Shown here one piece after another: positions 20,535 to 32,187 of a stretch of 64,000 nucleotides of DNA (positions are counted from its first letter, which is position 1; every line of letters starts with the position of its first letter). The notes beneath the pieces are model-generated. The model saw only the letters and a program-made list of their open reading frames with translations, made no database searches and was not told the DNA's origin. The stretch covers positions 7,316,001 through 7,380,000 of the forward strand of contig JBHGNT010000006.1 in NCBI GenBank assembly GCA_043228905.1. Direction: 5' to 3'. The translations under genes and the position numbers were made by a program. This stretch comes from Azolla caroliniana (Eukaryota > Polypodiophyta).

Positions 20535-21590
20535 CTGGGACCTGCATCAGTTCGTGACGACTTGCAAAAGTTGTCAAGTGCACTGCATAGTCCGACATCA
20601 GGACGAGCTTCACCCAACCTACCCTCCGACCGTCCACTTCAAGTGGATGGTGGATCTAGTGACGATGCCGATGGGGGTAGCGCAGATGCGGTATCTAGTG
20701 TTGGCTCAGGAGGACCTAACGAACCAGGTGGAAGGCCGAGCGTTGCAGAACAAAACGACCGCGGTTGTGTGCCGATTTCTTATCGAAGAAGTGGTATGCC
20801 AGTACGGGTGCGTAGGTAAGATCGTGGCCGACCACGGAGAATTGGATGCGCAAGAGGCGGAAGAGTTGTTTGACCGGCTAGGGATTAAACTCTCGCTCAC
20901 CATAGTGTACAATCTGGAGGCTAACGGGAAGGTGGAACGCGAACACATGCCGATCATCAAATCGTTAGTACAGACGTGTGGAGGCCAAGTCGGGAACTGG
21001 CTGCGACTCTTACCCTATGCGTTGTGGGCGGACCGAACTACGCACAGTTTGGTAACCGGGTTCATGATGGCAGAGCTAATGTATGGGCAGAAGCCGATCA
21101 TGCCAACGGAGCAGACAATCTCCTCATGGGCCACGGTGGACTGGAAAGACGAGATGAGCCGAGAGGAACTGTTACCGGCATAGATTCGGTAGCTAGAGAG
21201 AAGACTTGAGGACGTGGACCGAGCCGCAAAGAAACTACGGGTGGCGAGGGTAAAGAACAAAGGACAGTTCGACCGGACTCGCCGACTGAGACCGAAGAAG
21301 ATCGAGGAAGGCGACTAGGTTCTAGTGTATGACAGCAGCCTCGATAACCAGCACAGGGCATTGCGGAAGTTTGCAAGAAGGTGGTTTGGGCCTTATGTGG
21401 TGACAAGCACCAACGGCAATGGGACCTACCATCTCATGGAGCTCGACGGGACAAGGATGGCGGTATCGGTGGCGGGGAAAAGGATCAAAGCATTCAAGAA
21501 GCGGCACGAGGCTGAACCGGACCCGGACGACCTGGATGGCGACAACGACCGGTTCGGAATGGATGTTGATCCGGAAGACGAAGGATAAGC
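20535..21590 (+). pseudogene. C integrase, broken
   Basis: Starts within the zinc finger (FVTTCKSCQVH) at the B1 junction. The catalytic core has DLVTMPMGVAQMRYLVLAQE, VADHGELDAQEAEELFDRLG and NLEANGKVERE, giving the D, D, E triad. A C-terminal part with GPYVVTSTNGNGTYHLMELD ends at TAA about 21588. Stops at 21181-21183 (LLPA*) and about 21316 (EGD*VLVYD) break it. B2 has the same segment on the other strand. Confidence 0.85.
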
Positions 21591-21649
21591 GTGGGCCGAT
21601 CTTCTCCGGCAAGAGTCTAATTTTGGCACATACTGGTGGATGCGTGGTT

Positions 21650-21662
21650 AGGTGGGGGCAGA
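21650..21662 (+). other. Polypurine tract of C
   Basis: GGTGGGGGCAGA directly before TGTCG at 21663. D has GGTGGAGGCGGA in the same place. Confidence 0.6.
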
Positions 21663-21865
21663 TGTCGTGGAGAAAACCGTCCCTAGGCGGAAACCGGGTA
21701 TAACGTGCGTAAACCGGCCCTTACACATGGGCACAAGTTTTGTTGTATAGTACATAGATAGGTACAAGTTGGTTGAGGTGAAATCCTAGGTAGCACGCAT
21801 TCATTAGGGAGAAAATCGAGGCGTATCCCTGTCCGAAAGGACAAGGAATAAACATGATGTAACGG
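21663..21865 (+). repeat. 3' LTR of C, first part
   Basis: Begins TGTCGTGGAGAAAACCGTCC and AGGCGGAAACCGGG, like the D LTR. It is cut at 21865 by B2. Confidence 0.8.
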
Positions 21866-22547
21866 TGTCGCGTTGTTACGCACGTGTGTGTAGAAGGGGC
21901 GGGACCACGGGGGTCTTGAACCGAGGAGCGAGAGAGAGAGAGAGAGAGAGATTTGTAGATACGCGAAGCGAGAAGGAGAGATATAGAACGTAATACTTGG
22001 TTTCAATAACAAGAGATTACAACGACAAGAGAATACAAGGGGTTACAAGAGAATACGACTCTGACGGTTACAACCGACAAGGCGGTGATGGTCCCAACAC
22101 GGGGATCCTACTCACACACACAGACAACACTCGCTCGACTCCTAGAAACAAAACAAAGGGGGGAGAGCCTCTGCTGGAAGTGCACGGGCTGTCCACGAAG
22201 CAGAGCCAGTGAGTTCCCGACCCACAAAGACCGACGGTCGGAGGAGAAGAGAGAGCTCGGCACTCAGATCTGCAGCAACACTTCGTCCTCCCTAGCGCAC
22301 GATATCCTCCTCTCTCCTCTCTCTTCTCCTTTTTATATCCCCATCCCCTTGTCAATTCGCTTTATTCCCTATCCCTCCTGACAGAGATACGCACAATCCC
22401 CTAATAAACGTGTACAACTTAATATTTACATCCACCGATCCATTTATGAGTCGTGTACAAAATATCAATTCATGCGTCCATCGGTGTAAGAGCCGGTTCA
22501 TGTGCTTTTCTCTCCGATTCCGCCTATGGCCGGTTTTCTTCACGACA
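21866..22547 (-). repeat. 3' LTR of B2 (682 bp)
   Basis: TGTCG...CGACA ends. It holds GA-rich repeats near 21930-21950 and a TTTTTATATCCCC segment near 22330. It is clearly the same sequence as 28232-28903, with indels. Confidence 0.92.
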
Positions 22548-22616
22548 TCCACCCCCACCAAACCGCGCATCCACTAGCATGCACCAGAGACGGGTAGATA
22601 CCAAAGAAAACCGGCC

Positions 22617-25600
22617 TCACTCATTGCTCTCCGATTCCCCGCCGGGCCCGAACTGATCATCGTTGTCGCTCCCGCTCGCAGGCTTCGGCTCGTCCTCGAA
22701 CCTCTTCTTGAACGCTTTGATCCGCTTCCCGGCCACCGGCACCGCTAACCGTGTCCCGTCGAGTTTCGCGAGGTGGTACGGGCCATTGTCGTTCGCGCTC
22801 GTTACCATGTAGGGCCCGAACCACCTACTGGCAAACTTTTACACCGCCTTGTGCTGATTGTCGAGGCTGCTATCGTATACCAAGACCTAGTCGCCTTCCT
22901 CGATCTTCTTTGGTCGCAACCGGTGCGTCCGGTTGAACCGGGTCTTGTTTTGCTCCCTTGCCGCCCGCAGCTTTTCCTTCGCCTGTTTCACATCCTCCGG
23001 CCTCCGCTCGAGTTGTCGGATCCGCGCCGCCAACAACTCCTCCCGGCTCATTTCGTCCTTCCAATCTACTGCCCAGGAAGAAACCGTCTGTTCCACCAGC
23101 ATGATCGGCTTCTGTCCGTTCATCAGCTCTACCGGCATAAACCCTATCACCGAACTGTGTGTAGTTTGGTTCGCCCATAGTGCGTAAGGAAGGAGCCGCG
23201 GTCAATTCCCGACCTGCCCTCCGCATGCACGCACCAACGCCTTTACGATAGGCCCGTGCCCACGTTCTACCTTTCCGTTCGCCTCCGGATTGTACGCCAT
23301 AGTGAGGGAGAGTTTGAGGCCTAGCCGGTCGAATAGCTCCTCAGCTTCCCGTGCATCCAGCTCTTCCCGGTCCACCATGATCTTCCTGACGCACCCATAC
23401 CGACACACTACCTCTTCGATCAGGAACCAGCATACCACCGCGGTTGTCTTGTTCTGCAGTGCACGGCCTTCCACCTGGTTCGTTAAGTCTTCCCGTGCAA
23501 GCACCAAGTATCGCATCTGCCCTACTCCCATCGGCATCGTCACCAAGTCCACCATCCACTTGGAATGGACTGTAGGCGGGTAGGTCGAGTGTAGCTCGTC
23601 CCGGTGTCGGACTACGGAGTGCATCTGACAGCTTTCGCAAGTCATTACGAACCGATGCACGTCCTAGTACAGCCCCAGCCACCAGTACTTCTCCTTCAGC
23701 TTCTCGAACATGGCCCACGTTCCACGGTGTCCGGCCTAGGGGCTCTCGTGAAATTCCGCCAGTAGTTTCCCCTGTTCTTCTTTCTTTGCCACAACTCGTA
23801 GTGGGATGCCGTTTCTCTTCTTTGGGTGCCTCTATATGCACCCGTCCCGTAGGAAGAATCGGAACGCCTTCTTCCATACCCGGCTCGCCTCCTCTCTCAC
23901 CCATGCTGCGTCCAGTGTCATCGTCCGTAGGAACCTCCCGATTTGGAGCCACTTCCCGTCGTGCTTGCTTTCGTCAAATTCGGTAAGCGTCGGAGTGTTC
24001 CTTTTCCTCGTCGATACTTTAGCCGACCCGAAGTAATCATCGCCGACTTCTTCGTCATCCAAAACCATGCCTCTTCATCGTTGAACCTTGCCCTCGAAAG
24101 CATGTCGATCATGGTGTTGTCCTTTCCGGAGATGTGTCGTATCTCCGGATTTAGGGACTTAATGTACGCTATCCACCGGAGCATTGCTAGGTCTGGCGTC
24201 GCGCACCCGGAAACCATGCAGAGTATCGGCAGGCAGTCCATCTCAATGATCACCTCCGTCCCAATCAGATAATCCTTGTCGGCCTTGACTGCCGAAACGA
24301 CACCCCAAAGTTTGCGCTTAACGTGGCCGTATCCTAGCTGCCACTCGCTCAATACCTTCGCCCCGAACTGGATCAGGAATCGTACGTCGTCCTTGTCCTC
24401 CTGACTGATTACCCACCCGATCCCGGTCGGGCTGGTGTCCACTATCACGCAGATGGGAACATCCTTGCCGTAAACCACTTTACAGAGAGCCGGTGCTACC
24501 GTAAGCGCCTCCTTTAGTCTCTGTACTGACTCCGTGTGCTCCATCCTCTACTCAAAGCTATGCCCCTTTTTCAATAGTCCGTAGAGGGGTTCCGCGACAT
24601 TCGCGTAGTGCGGGATCCAGATGTGGTAGAACGCGCATGCTCCCAAGAATCTACGGACCTCCATGACCGAATTGCAGTCATGTTTCATTGCGGAGATGGC
24701 TTCCACCTTGGCCGGAGACGGTTTCCGACCGTATGGTCTGCATAGGTGCCCGACGACCATGATCTCTGATTGCCCGAAGGCCGATTTTTCCCCGGAGAAG
24801 GTGAGCCTCGCGCCTTCTAGTCTCTGCAGCACCTTCTCGCAGTCATCGATGTGAGTCGCCACGAAGTTCCTGCATCCGTCCAGTTCGATTGTCTCGTTCC
24901 TTTCCTCCACCGGGCATCCCCTGATCGGGATGTCGTCTAAGAATGGCATGGTGATGTCCGGGATACAATCCCTGAGCACTTTGTTCATCGCGTTCACCAT
25001 GTGAGCCACTGAGTTCGTCCCTCCTTGTGGCAGGATACACATCCGCACTAGGCCGAGAGGAGTCCGCATCGTCGTAATGTCTCTGCTCTCCACGACTAGT
25101 TGGAACTGATCGTACCCCGAGTACAGATCACCGACAGAATAGACCGACCTTCCAGCGAAGGCCTCCGCGAACTCGTCTATGGTCGGTCTGATCCCTGCAT
25201 TACGGATGGTCACCTTGTTGACCGGTTGCAGGTCCTGAATGAAGCGCAACGTGCCATTCTTCTTCGGCACCGTAAACCACCGATTCGAATACAGGGCACT
25301 CGACGGTTTGAGGACGCCCATCTCCACCTTTTGCTTCAGGAGCTCCACCTTTTGCTTCGGGATGTGAGCTCTCGGCACCATAATCGGCTTGAGATTCCAC
25401 GGTACATGCGGTACCGTGAAGATCACCATCGGTTCGACAACTCTCGGGTCTACGCACCCGATCTCCTCCGGTGAGAATACGAAAGCCTTCTCGTGCCTCC
25501 CGAGCATTCTCCGAAACCGGTCCTCCTCCACTGGCAGTAGAAAACCGCCCCCACCGACCTTGAGCTCCCGTATCATTATGTCGGTGAACCGGTGCCCTAT

Positions 25601-26105
25601 GCCAGCCGGGTTCCGTAAACTTGGGTCCGACGCGACCCCTTTTATCCGCTCCTCATTGCCCTCCGGCAAGGGTGCCGCGACTGGCCTTACCTTCCGGTCC
25701 ATAGTCTTGTACTTTGTATCCATGCGGGCCGTCTGATCCGACCCAATCCTTTCCCCGAAGTCTGCGATGACTTCGTACATTCCCATTGACCCTACCGGAA
25801 CAGTCCGGTCTTCTCTAAGGTCTTCACCTATAACCTTTCGCAGTTCGCCCAAGGTGTCGTCAAAAGAGACCGCCTCCACGGCGCCGCTGATGTCTTCGTC
25901 GGGGAAGAGGACTCCGCATCCCCTGAGCCGCTCCTCCACTTGCTTCCTCTCCCGGCCGCTGACGCCGGTTATAGTACAACCTCCGTTGTCGGAGAACCAA
26001 AATTTCCTACCTATGGTACAGGTCTTCTTCCATACTATACATTTGTGGGGTTCTTCCCGAGTGTCCGGACTATCGCGGCCCCACGCCTTGATAGCCCTCT
26101 CTAAA
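22617..26105 (-). pseudogene. B2 Pol: RT, RNase H, integrase with several breaks
   Basis: From the five-T site: FLERAIKAWGRDSP, EAVSFDDTLGELRKVIGEDL, RT with LRFIQDLQPVNKVTIRNAG, QGGTNSVAHMVNAMNKV and catalytic FLDDIPIRG; RNase H with VDTSPTGIGWVISQEDKDD and EMDCLPILCMVSGCATPDL; integrase finger (FHESP..GHRGTW ... CESCQMH); core with DLVTMPMGVGQ, MVDREELDAREAEELF and NPEANGKVERGH; C-terminus with NDNGPYHLAKLDG. Breaks: Trp to stop at 24548 (HSFE*), a one-base shift near 24075 compared with B1, and stops near 23835, 23735 and 23665. It would need repair at each to act; here it is described as dead. Confidence 0.88.
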
Positions 26106-26107
26106 AA
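26101..26107 (-). promoter_or_regulatory. Probable frameshift site at the pro/pol boundary of B2
   Basis: GGG GAT TTT TAG AG is identical to B1 18165-18171. Pol is open in the -1 frame across it. Confidence 0.5.
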
Positions 26108-27600
26108 TCCCCTCGGGTTTCGCCGCCGAGGGCCTCGTGGTTTGGTCGCACCGTTAGGAACTGGACCGAGTGACGCTCGTCCTGGCTCTTGACTCTTGCA
26201 TAGGCTGAACCATTGTCCAACACGTTGGTCTCCATCCGCGCCGCCGTGATATATGGCTCTCCTAGTATAACCGGATGCGAGGACGTCTCTTGCACGAAGA
26301 AGTGTTGGTCGATCTCGACATCGCTGATCTTCACCCGTACGTTCGGACAGGCCCCATGTAGTTCTTCTTAGCGCGCGTCGTTGCCCGTATCTTCTAGCCA
26401 TGCTTGGTGTTGATCGGCCATTTACCCTTCTTGTAGAAATCCATGGACATCAGGTTGGTTTCGGATCCATGGTCTACCAACGCCACCACCGGTTCCAGAA
26501 CGTTGCCGATCCGTACAGGGGTTTCCGTAGTTGCCCTAGCCCAATGCGGCTTCGTGTAGTGGCTTCCCGCCAGCTCGTCTTCTAGGGCTTCGTCTTCCAG
26601 GTGCGTGGTCCGCACCTCCACCAGCTTCTCCGGTTCCGGCTCCGTCGAGAGCCTCTTCCGCTTCACCAAGTCTACGATAGAGTCGTGGAACTCCCTCTTG
26701 GCGATTCCCAGCACCTCCCGCAATGACAGCTCCACTTTGCTGTCGAGGATACGTTCCTCCAAGACCTTTCGCAGGTCTGTGGTTCTTTCGATTTCAGTGC
26801 TCAACCGAAACCCCGCCTGCTTCTTCCCGTCTGGCGCGCCTGGGTTGCCGGCATCAGTCGGTTTCGGTCCGAACCGGGTCTCATACCTCTGCGGGGGACC
26901 GACCCCTCCGGCCTTTCCTGCCCGTTTGTCCTCCACCAGAACCTCGTAGTTCTGGCAAGCAGCCTCTACGAAGCTCATTTTCTCCTCGACCGGATCGTCC
27001 CAACCGGTGACCTCCTGGACCCGCTGTTCCGCGCGGTCCGCCTCTTCCTTCTTCAGCCGAACTCCAGAGAGGCCTTCTAGCACTAGCGGCCAGAATCCGG
27101 AGTCCTTCGCCTTCCGGGTCTCATCACCTCCGATCCGAATTCCCGCCGACACTGAGTAGTTAACGGCTTCGACGTGCCGTGCCGCAGCCTCTTCCATCAA
27201 CCTCTTCATTCCGTCATGCCCCATATTCAGTTCTAGGGCTCTCCGGGTCTCGCTCACGTGCACCCGCCCGTTCCAGAGGTACACCACGTTGGTCCTGAGC
27301 GTGTCGGCGAAATCCGCGCAATCCTTCCAAATGTGACCGATCGCGTCACACCACATGCACCGCTGCCCAGTCGGCGACCTCTGGTCACGAGGTTGTTCGC
27401 CGTTGTCTCTCCGGGCATTTGCGATCTGCAGGTCGCGCACAATCTGTGTCAGCTCCTCCAGAGCCGCTCCTTTGGATGGGCCTCTAACCACGCCGTTCGA
27501 TGCCGACCTTGACTCTGGCCAGATTCGGGTCTCTTCCTTCCTACTGGGACCGGCCCCTACCCCGACGAGCTTCTGTTGCTCCAATCGCGCCGTTTGTCGA
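26101..27600 (-). pseudogene. B2 distal Gag and protease
   Basis: In the frame that follows the N-terminal gag: ARLEQQKLVGVGAGPS, zinc knuckle CMWCDAIGHIWKDC (C-x2-C-x4-H-x4-C, about 27315-27360), a long charged linker, and an aspartic protease with VVALVDHGSETNLMSMDF, where DHG replaces the usual DTG/DSG. TAG at the Trp of KHGW (about 26399) and a nearby frameshift separate it from DVEIDQHFFVQETSSHPVIL. It ends ETRGDF at TAG 26101-26103. Confidence 0.8.
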
Positions 27601-28186
27601 AATGGCTGCAGACCCGTTTTACCACGGCCCAGTCTGCCGTGAACGCTTCGTCCGTTTCCAATAGGGGACCCACCTTTTCCCTGTCGAGCGCGTCCACCGA
27701 CTTGACAAACAGTAGTACTCGACTTGTTTCGAGCACTGTCCGGTCCAGCGTCGACAGCCACGCGAACCGTTTTTCGAACTCCTGGAGGAGCACCGATGTG
27801 TTCCTCCCCTTTCCGGGGCTTTCCACCCACGCCATGAAGTCCCGCCTCGACAACCGAAGCGAGTCGTCAAACCCGTACTTCTCGAGGAGCTGCAGCTCCA
27901 ACTCCTCCCAAGTCTGGCATCCGGCCAGCACCTCGAGCACCTCCACGTGGATGCCCGACGTCACCACCCGAGGGAATCCGGACAACCGCCTGTCCACCGG
28001 AATATCCCTCATGATCATTTCGGCCCGGTAAGCCTCCAAATAACTTGTGGCGTCTTTCCCTCCGAAGCGGCCTATAGAGCCGACGATCGATTCAACGGCT
28101 CTATCGAGGGTACCCGTCCCCTCACGAGCGCTCACCAGCCGGTCGACGACCACCGCCATTGCTTCTGCTAGCTCCGATCCCCTCAT
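27557..28186 (-). CDS. B2 Gag N-terminal part (capsid)
   Basis: Starts MRGSELAEAM at 28186, 23 bp inside the primer site. It contains AVESIVGSIGRFGGKDATSY, SGFPRVVTSGIHVEVLEVLA and LSRRDFMAWVESPGKGRNTS, a helical capsid of the retrotransposon Gag type (209 aa), and ends RDWSNRSSSG at TAG. The distal gag continues in the -1 frame. The stop is not conserved in B1 (GGGTTG), so a second programmed shift here is uncertain. The segment AVERVVDRVGRFNG in D is homologous. Confidence 0.8.
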   Translation of the reverse strand: MRGSELAEAMAVVVDRLVSAREGTGTLDRAVESIVGSIGRFGGKDATSYLEAYRAEMIMRDIPVDRRLSGFPRVVTSGIHVEVLEVLAGCQTWEELELQLLEKYGFDDSLRLSRRDFMAWVESPGKGRNTSVLLQEFEKRFAWLSTLDRTVLETSRVLLFVKSVDALDREKVGPLLETDEAFTADWAVVKRVCSHFDKRRDWSNRSSSG

Positions 28187-28209
28187 CTTTCGACTCCTTT
28201 GCCGCCCCG

Positions 28210-28227
28210 TTCACGTCGGGTTCACCA
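28210..28227 (-). other. Primer binding site of B2
   Basis: Minus strand TGGTGAACCCGACGTGAA, four bases from the 5' LTR, as in B1. Confidence 0.65.
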
Positions 28228-28231
28228 AATA

Positions 28232-28903
28232 TGTCGCGTTGTTGCGTGCGTGCGTGTGGAAGGGGCGGGACCATGGGGGTCTTGAACCGAGGAGCGAGAG
28301 AGAGAGAAATTTGTAGATACGCGAAGCGAGAAGGAGAGATATAGAACATAATACTTGGTTTCAATAACAAGAGATTACAACGACAAGAGAATACAAGGGG
28401 TTACAAGAGAATACGACTCTGACGGTTACAACTGACAAGGCGGCGATGGTCCCGACACAAGGATCCTACTCACACACAGACAGCACCCGCTCGACTCCTA
28501 GAAACAAAACAAAGGGGGGAGAGCCTCTGTTGGAAATGCACGGGTTGTCCACGAAGAAGAGCCAGCGAGCTCCCAACCCACAGAGACCGACAGCCGGAGG
28601 AGAAGAGAGAGCTCGGCACTCAGATCTGCAGCAGCACTTCGTCCTCCCTAGCGCGCGATATCCTCCTCTCCCCTCTCTCTTCTCCTTTTTATATCCCCAT
28701 CCCCTTGTCAATTCACTTTATTCCCTGTCCCTCCTGACAGAGATACGCACAATCCCCTAATAAACGTGCACAACTTAATATTTACATCCACTGATCCATT
28801 TATGAGTCGTGTACAAAATATCAATTCACACGTCCATCCGTGTAAGAGCCGGTTCATGCGCTTTTCTCTACGATTCCGCCTATGGCCGGTTTTCTTCACG
28901 ACA
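28232..28903 (-). repeat. 5' LTR of B2 (672 bp)
   Basis: TGTCG...CGACA. Flanked on the right by ACGG, the duplication shared with 21862-21865. Confidence 0.92.
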
Positions 28904-29379
28904 ACGGGTGGTAACGGCCTCCCTCCTTGGGCTATAAAAGAGAGGGAGAGGTATTGTAAAGGGGGGAATCGTGTTTTGTGGAGGAAGAAGTGCTACCGGA
29001 CTGGAACCGAGCTCTTCTCCTCTATTGTCTCCATAGTCGTTCTGTGCAGGTTTTCGGGAGGCTGACTCTGCTCCGCGGAACGCCGAAGTGCTTCCGGCAG
29101 AGTCTCCATCTCGCGTTCTTTGTGTGTGTGTGTGTGTGTGCAGGCGTCGGAGCCTATCACTCGCCGGCTTGCCGGTTGTAACTCCTTGATTTATATATAC
29201 ATATGCATTCGTTCTATCTCCATTGTTCGGAGTTAGTTGCAACTCCTGTGAATCTATGTGTCTATGTGCGTGTGAAGTACATTGGTAGTTTCCTTCCCCT
29301 CTTCTCATTCGGTTATTTCTCGGTCCAAGGCCCCCGTGGTCCCGCCTCGTTCTCCACGCACGCGCGTAACAACGCGACA
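28904..29379 (+). repeat. 3' LTR of C, second part
   Basis: Continues the LTR interrupted at 21865. It contains CCTCCTTGGGCTATAAAAG (TATA box near 28930), a GT run near 29122-29140 and ends GTAACAACGCGACA. The same core promoter is present in both D LTRs. Confidence 0.85.
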
Positions 29380-30600
29380 CCGTTGTATTCAGATTATAGT
29401 AAAGTTGTTCGGAACCTACGGTTCCCGTGGTTTTTTCCCTATTTTGGGTTTTCCACATTAAAAATTTTGGTGTACTCCCATTTTTCGTCTTGTGGTTTCA
29501 TCAAGTGTTAATTGTGTTTGAAGTTTAAATCATCTTGATTCGGATCCATATTCCCAACACATAGTTTGAACAATTTTTATCTTTGTTGTAACTTATTGAT
29601 GCAAATTTAAAGGAAAGAAGAGAAGATGCACAATGGAGTTGATCGTGTAGAAAGAATATAACTTAGAGACAAACCAAGATAAACAAAGAAGGAGAAAACA
29701 ATGTTTTTCTAATTATAGTCAATTATACTTGTAATGGAGTTACCACCTAGTGCACTCACAAATTAGAGATAGATCAAGACAAACAAACAAGGAGAAAACA
29801 ATGGTTTCTAATTATAGCCAATTATACACGTAATGGCATTGTTGTCCACTATGCTCACATATTAGAGTTTAGAAGGAGAGTGTTGGGTAGGGACATAAGT
29901 TTGCCATGACATACATAGTTTACCAATCATTATTGCCCTACTAATTGCAAGTATTAGGAGAATCTACTTGATCGTTGTTATAGGCGTAATCTTACAAACC
30001 AATTGTATAGCTAATTTTAATGGATTAAGGATAGGATAGTCAGGAAACCGGTTATCCTAGGATTTGGGACAAACTAACCTATGACACATGGGAACATGTA
30101 GTGGTTTGGGAGCCTTAGGTGTTGAGCTATATAAAGGGATCTAGATACCCCTATTGTTTGGGTGTGAGAGTGAGCAGTTAATGTGGTGGTGAGCTACTTT
30201 TCTTGTTATATAAAAGGGAGACCAAGCCTAGCTTATTAAGGGGTTCAACATGTTTTGGAGTTGGATTTTTTTAGTGTTCTTGAGAGAACTTTTCTTCTTG
30301 TTGTTTTCTTGGGTTTTTGGGATTTTCTCGAGCGAGGTGTGAGAGCGGGTATTTAGGGGGCATTGAGCCACTTTTCCTTTATGTTTCTTCTTCGCTTAGG
30401 ATTAGTTTTGGGTGTCAAGTGTGAGAATGGTTTGGGGGGTCCACTTCTCTTTATCCTCTTCTCCATCCTTGGTTTGTTTAATTAGAGTTTCTATTGACTG
30501 GAGAAGGGGTGGAAGAAGTGAACTGAGGAGGCACTCAAAGAGGAGAAGGACATGAATGAGGGAGTCGACACGATGACAAAAGGCGAAGCGACCATCGCCT
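29380..30600. other. Intergenic or old LTR sequence
   Basis: No open frame. Two stretches look like LTR debris: GGTTTTTTCCCTATTTTGGG (about 29430), similar to the end region of the Copia LTR at 34426-35073, and TGTTGGGTAGGGACATAAG (29882) followed by a TATATAAAGGG at about 30130. No paired repeat could be found, so these are tentative. Confidence 0.35.
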
Positions 30601-30609
30601 ATGAGCTTC

Positions 30610-31080
30610 AACCATATAGATTAGTTGCACCCAACCTACCCACTAGCCATACTTTTCAAATGGATGGTGAACTTAGTATCCATGCCAATTGGAGTGGGGC
30701 AAATGAAATATTTGGTGCTTGTTAGGGAGGATCTTATGGACCATGTGGAAGAAAGGGCTTTGAGAAATAAACCATTGACGGTAGTGTGCAAGTTCCAACT
30801 AGAACATGTCATATGTCGACAAGGGAAGATAGTGGTGGATGGGGGAGAGTTGAATGCTAATGAATCTAGAGAGTTCTTCGATAAACTACGAGTGAAATTC
30901 TCTCTTACAAATGCATCTAACCTAGAGGCCAATGGGAAGATAGAGTGAGGACATGGTCCTGTAGTTAAGCTATTGTGAGAGTTCTCGCAGGAAGAGTTGG
31001 CCCTGATTGTCTCTTTACTCTTGGTGGGATGATAGAACCACCCACAGTTTGGTGACAGGGTCTATGCTTGCTGAAGAATC
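30610..31080 (+). pseudogene. Decayed B/C-type integrase fragment
   Basis: Plus-strand frame with HPTYPLAILFKWMVNLVSMP, GVGQMKYLVLVREDLMDHVE, VVDGGELNANESREFFDKLR and NLEANGKIE before TGA 30946-30948, matching element C 20610-20950. Sequence on to about 31080 still resembles C (HSLVTGSM) with frameshifts. It is much more AT-rich than C and therefore older. Confidence 0.8.
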
Positions 31081-31479
31081 CTTAATCGCTTATACTTTTG
31101 CTCATCACTTGTCTAATTCATAATAAGGGTTAGTCTAGTCAATTAAAGTTTCATCCATAATAATAAATAGGGTTGGTTCAGTTAAATTTGATCCATAATA
31201 ATAGGGTTGCGCTAGTCAATTATCTTGGTTAGTTCCACAATCATATGAGTATAGGAAAGACATTACTAAAATATTTTTTGGCGGTCCCGTTTCAACTAAA
31301 GCAATGTGCCAAAATCCTTCTATTGTGGGCTTACAACCATCTGTGGTCACAACATGACCTCAACATTATTCAAATTAGAATGCACCAATAGATTCTCATA
31401 TGGGGTCCATTAAAATGAAATACAAAATGTTATGTCAATAAGCTAATTGTTAGAGCAATAATTGAGTATACTCTAACAC

Positions 31480-32140
31480 CTCTTGGACCTTGGCTTCCTC
31501 ATAATCAATTCAAATTAAGTAGGCATTAACTTTTTCTTCTCTGTGCCTATATTACTTTAATAGTGATCATCTTTTTCATTTATGCAAAGGTCTCATCATA
31601 ATCAATTTTGTGTGTTTGGGTGTATACATTTATTATTAGAGAAAATTTGTACTTTTTTAGTTGTATGATCTTGCACCCATCTACATATGAGAGCTTTCTT
31701 CCATTGTGAAATTGGAACCAAGTTATGTATTTTGTTGTTTTATTGAAGTTGCGTTTTCTCATTCATATATTCTTCACCATTTTGGGCCTTGTGCTTCTGC
31801 AAAGCTTTTTGGCTTGACGAATTATGCTATTGTCATTATGTGTGTTTAATGTTGTCGGGAAATTATGTTCATGAGTGTGAAATGTGACTGGGATTGTCGG
31901 GGACCTAAACTAAGCAATATGGGTTTGATGGTCGTGTTGATGATCTCAAAATCCTTCATAATTATCAGTTGTAATCACTCCCAACTTTCTTCAGATCTTC
32001 TAGACTTTGACACTGTACCTTTGTGTGTGTGAACTTCTATGGGTAAGTGTAAGTTTTTAAGTGTACAAGTGCACATGTAGGCATGTGAGTTTGAGTATGT
32101 CTTAACATATATGATATAAGTATATACTAATGCATCTGTC

Positions 32141-32187
<47 letters not shown>

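Larger units (their letters stand above)
21866..28903 (-). mobile_element. B2: near-complete Ty3/Gypsy element, minus strand
   Basis: 7038 bp with two LTRs (21866-22547 and 28232-28903) and an ACGG duplication. It encodes, right to left, gag with zinc knuckle, protease, RT, RNase H and integrase. It is the reference copy for B1. Several point stops and frameshifts make it non-functional in protein, although overall structure is intact. Family hallmarks are protease DHGS and RT box FLDD. Confidence 0.93.
20535..29379 (+). mobile_element. C: Ty3/Gypsy remnant, plus strand, host of B1 and B2
   Basis: Present are 20535-21865 (integrase to part of the 3' LTR) and 28904-29379 (rest of the LTR). 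It belongs with B (integrase of the same type) and its LTR end (CGCGTAACAACGCGACA) matches D. B1 removed or displaced everything upstream; B2 splits the 3' LTR with an ACGG duplication (21862-21865 and 28904-28907). Confidence 0.85.
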
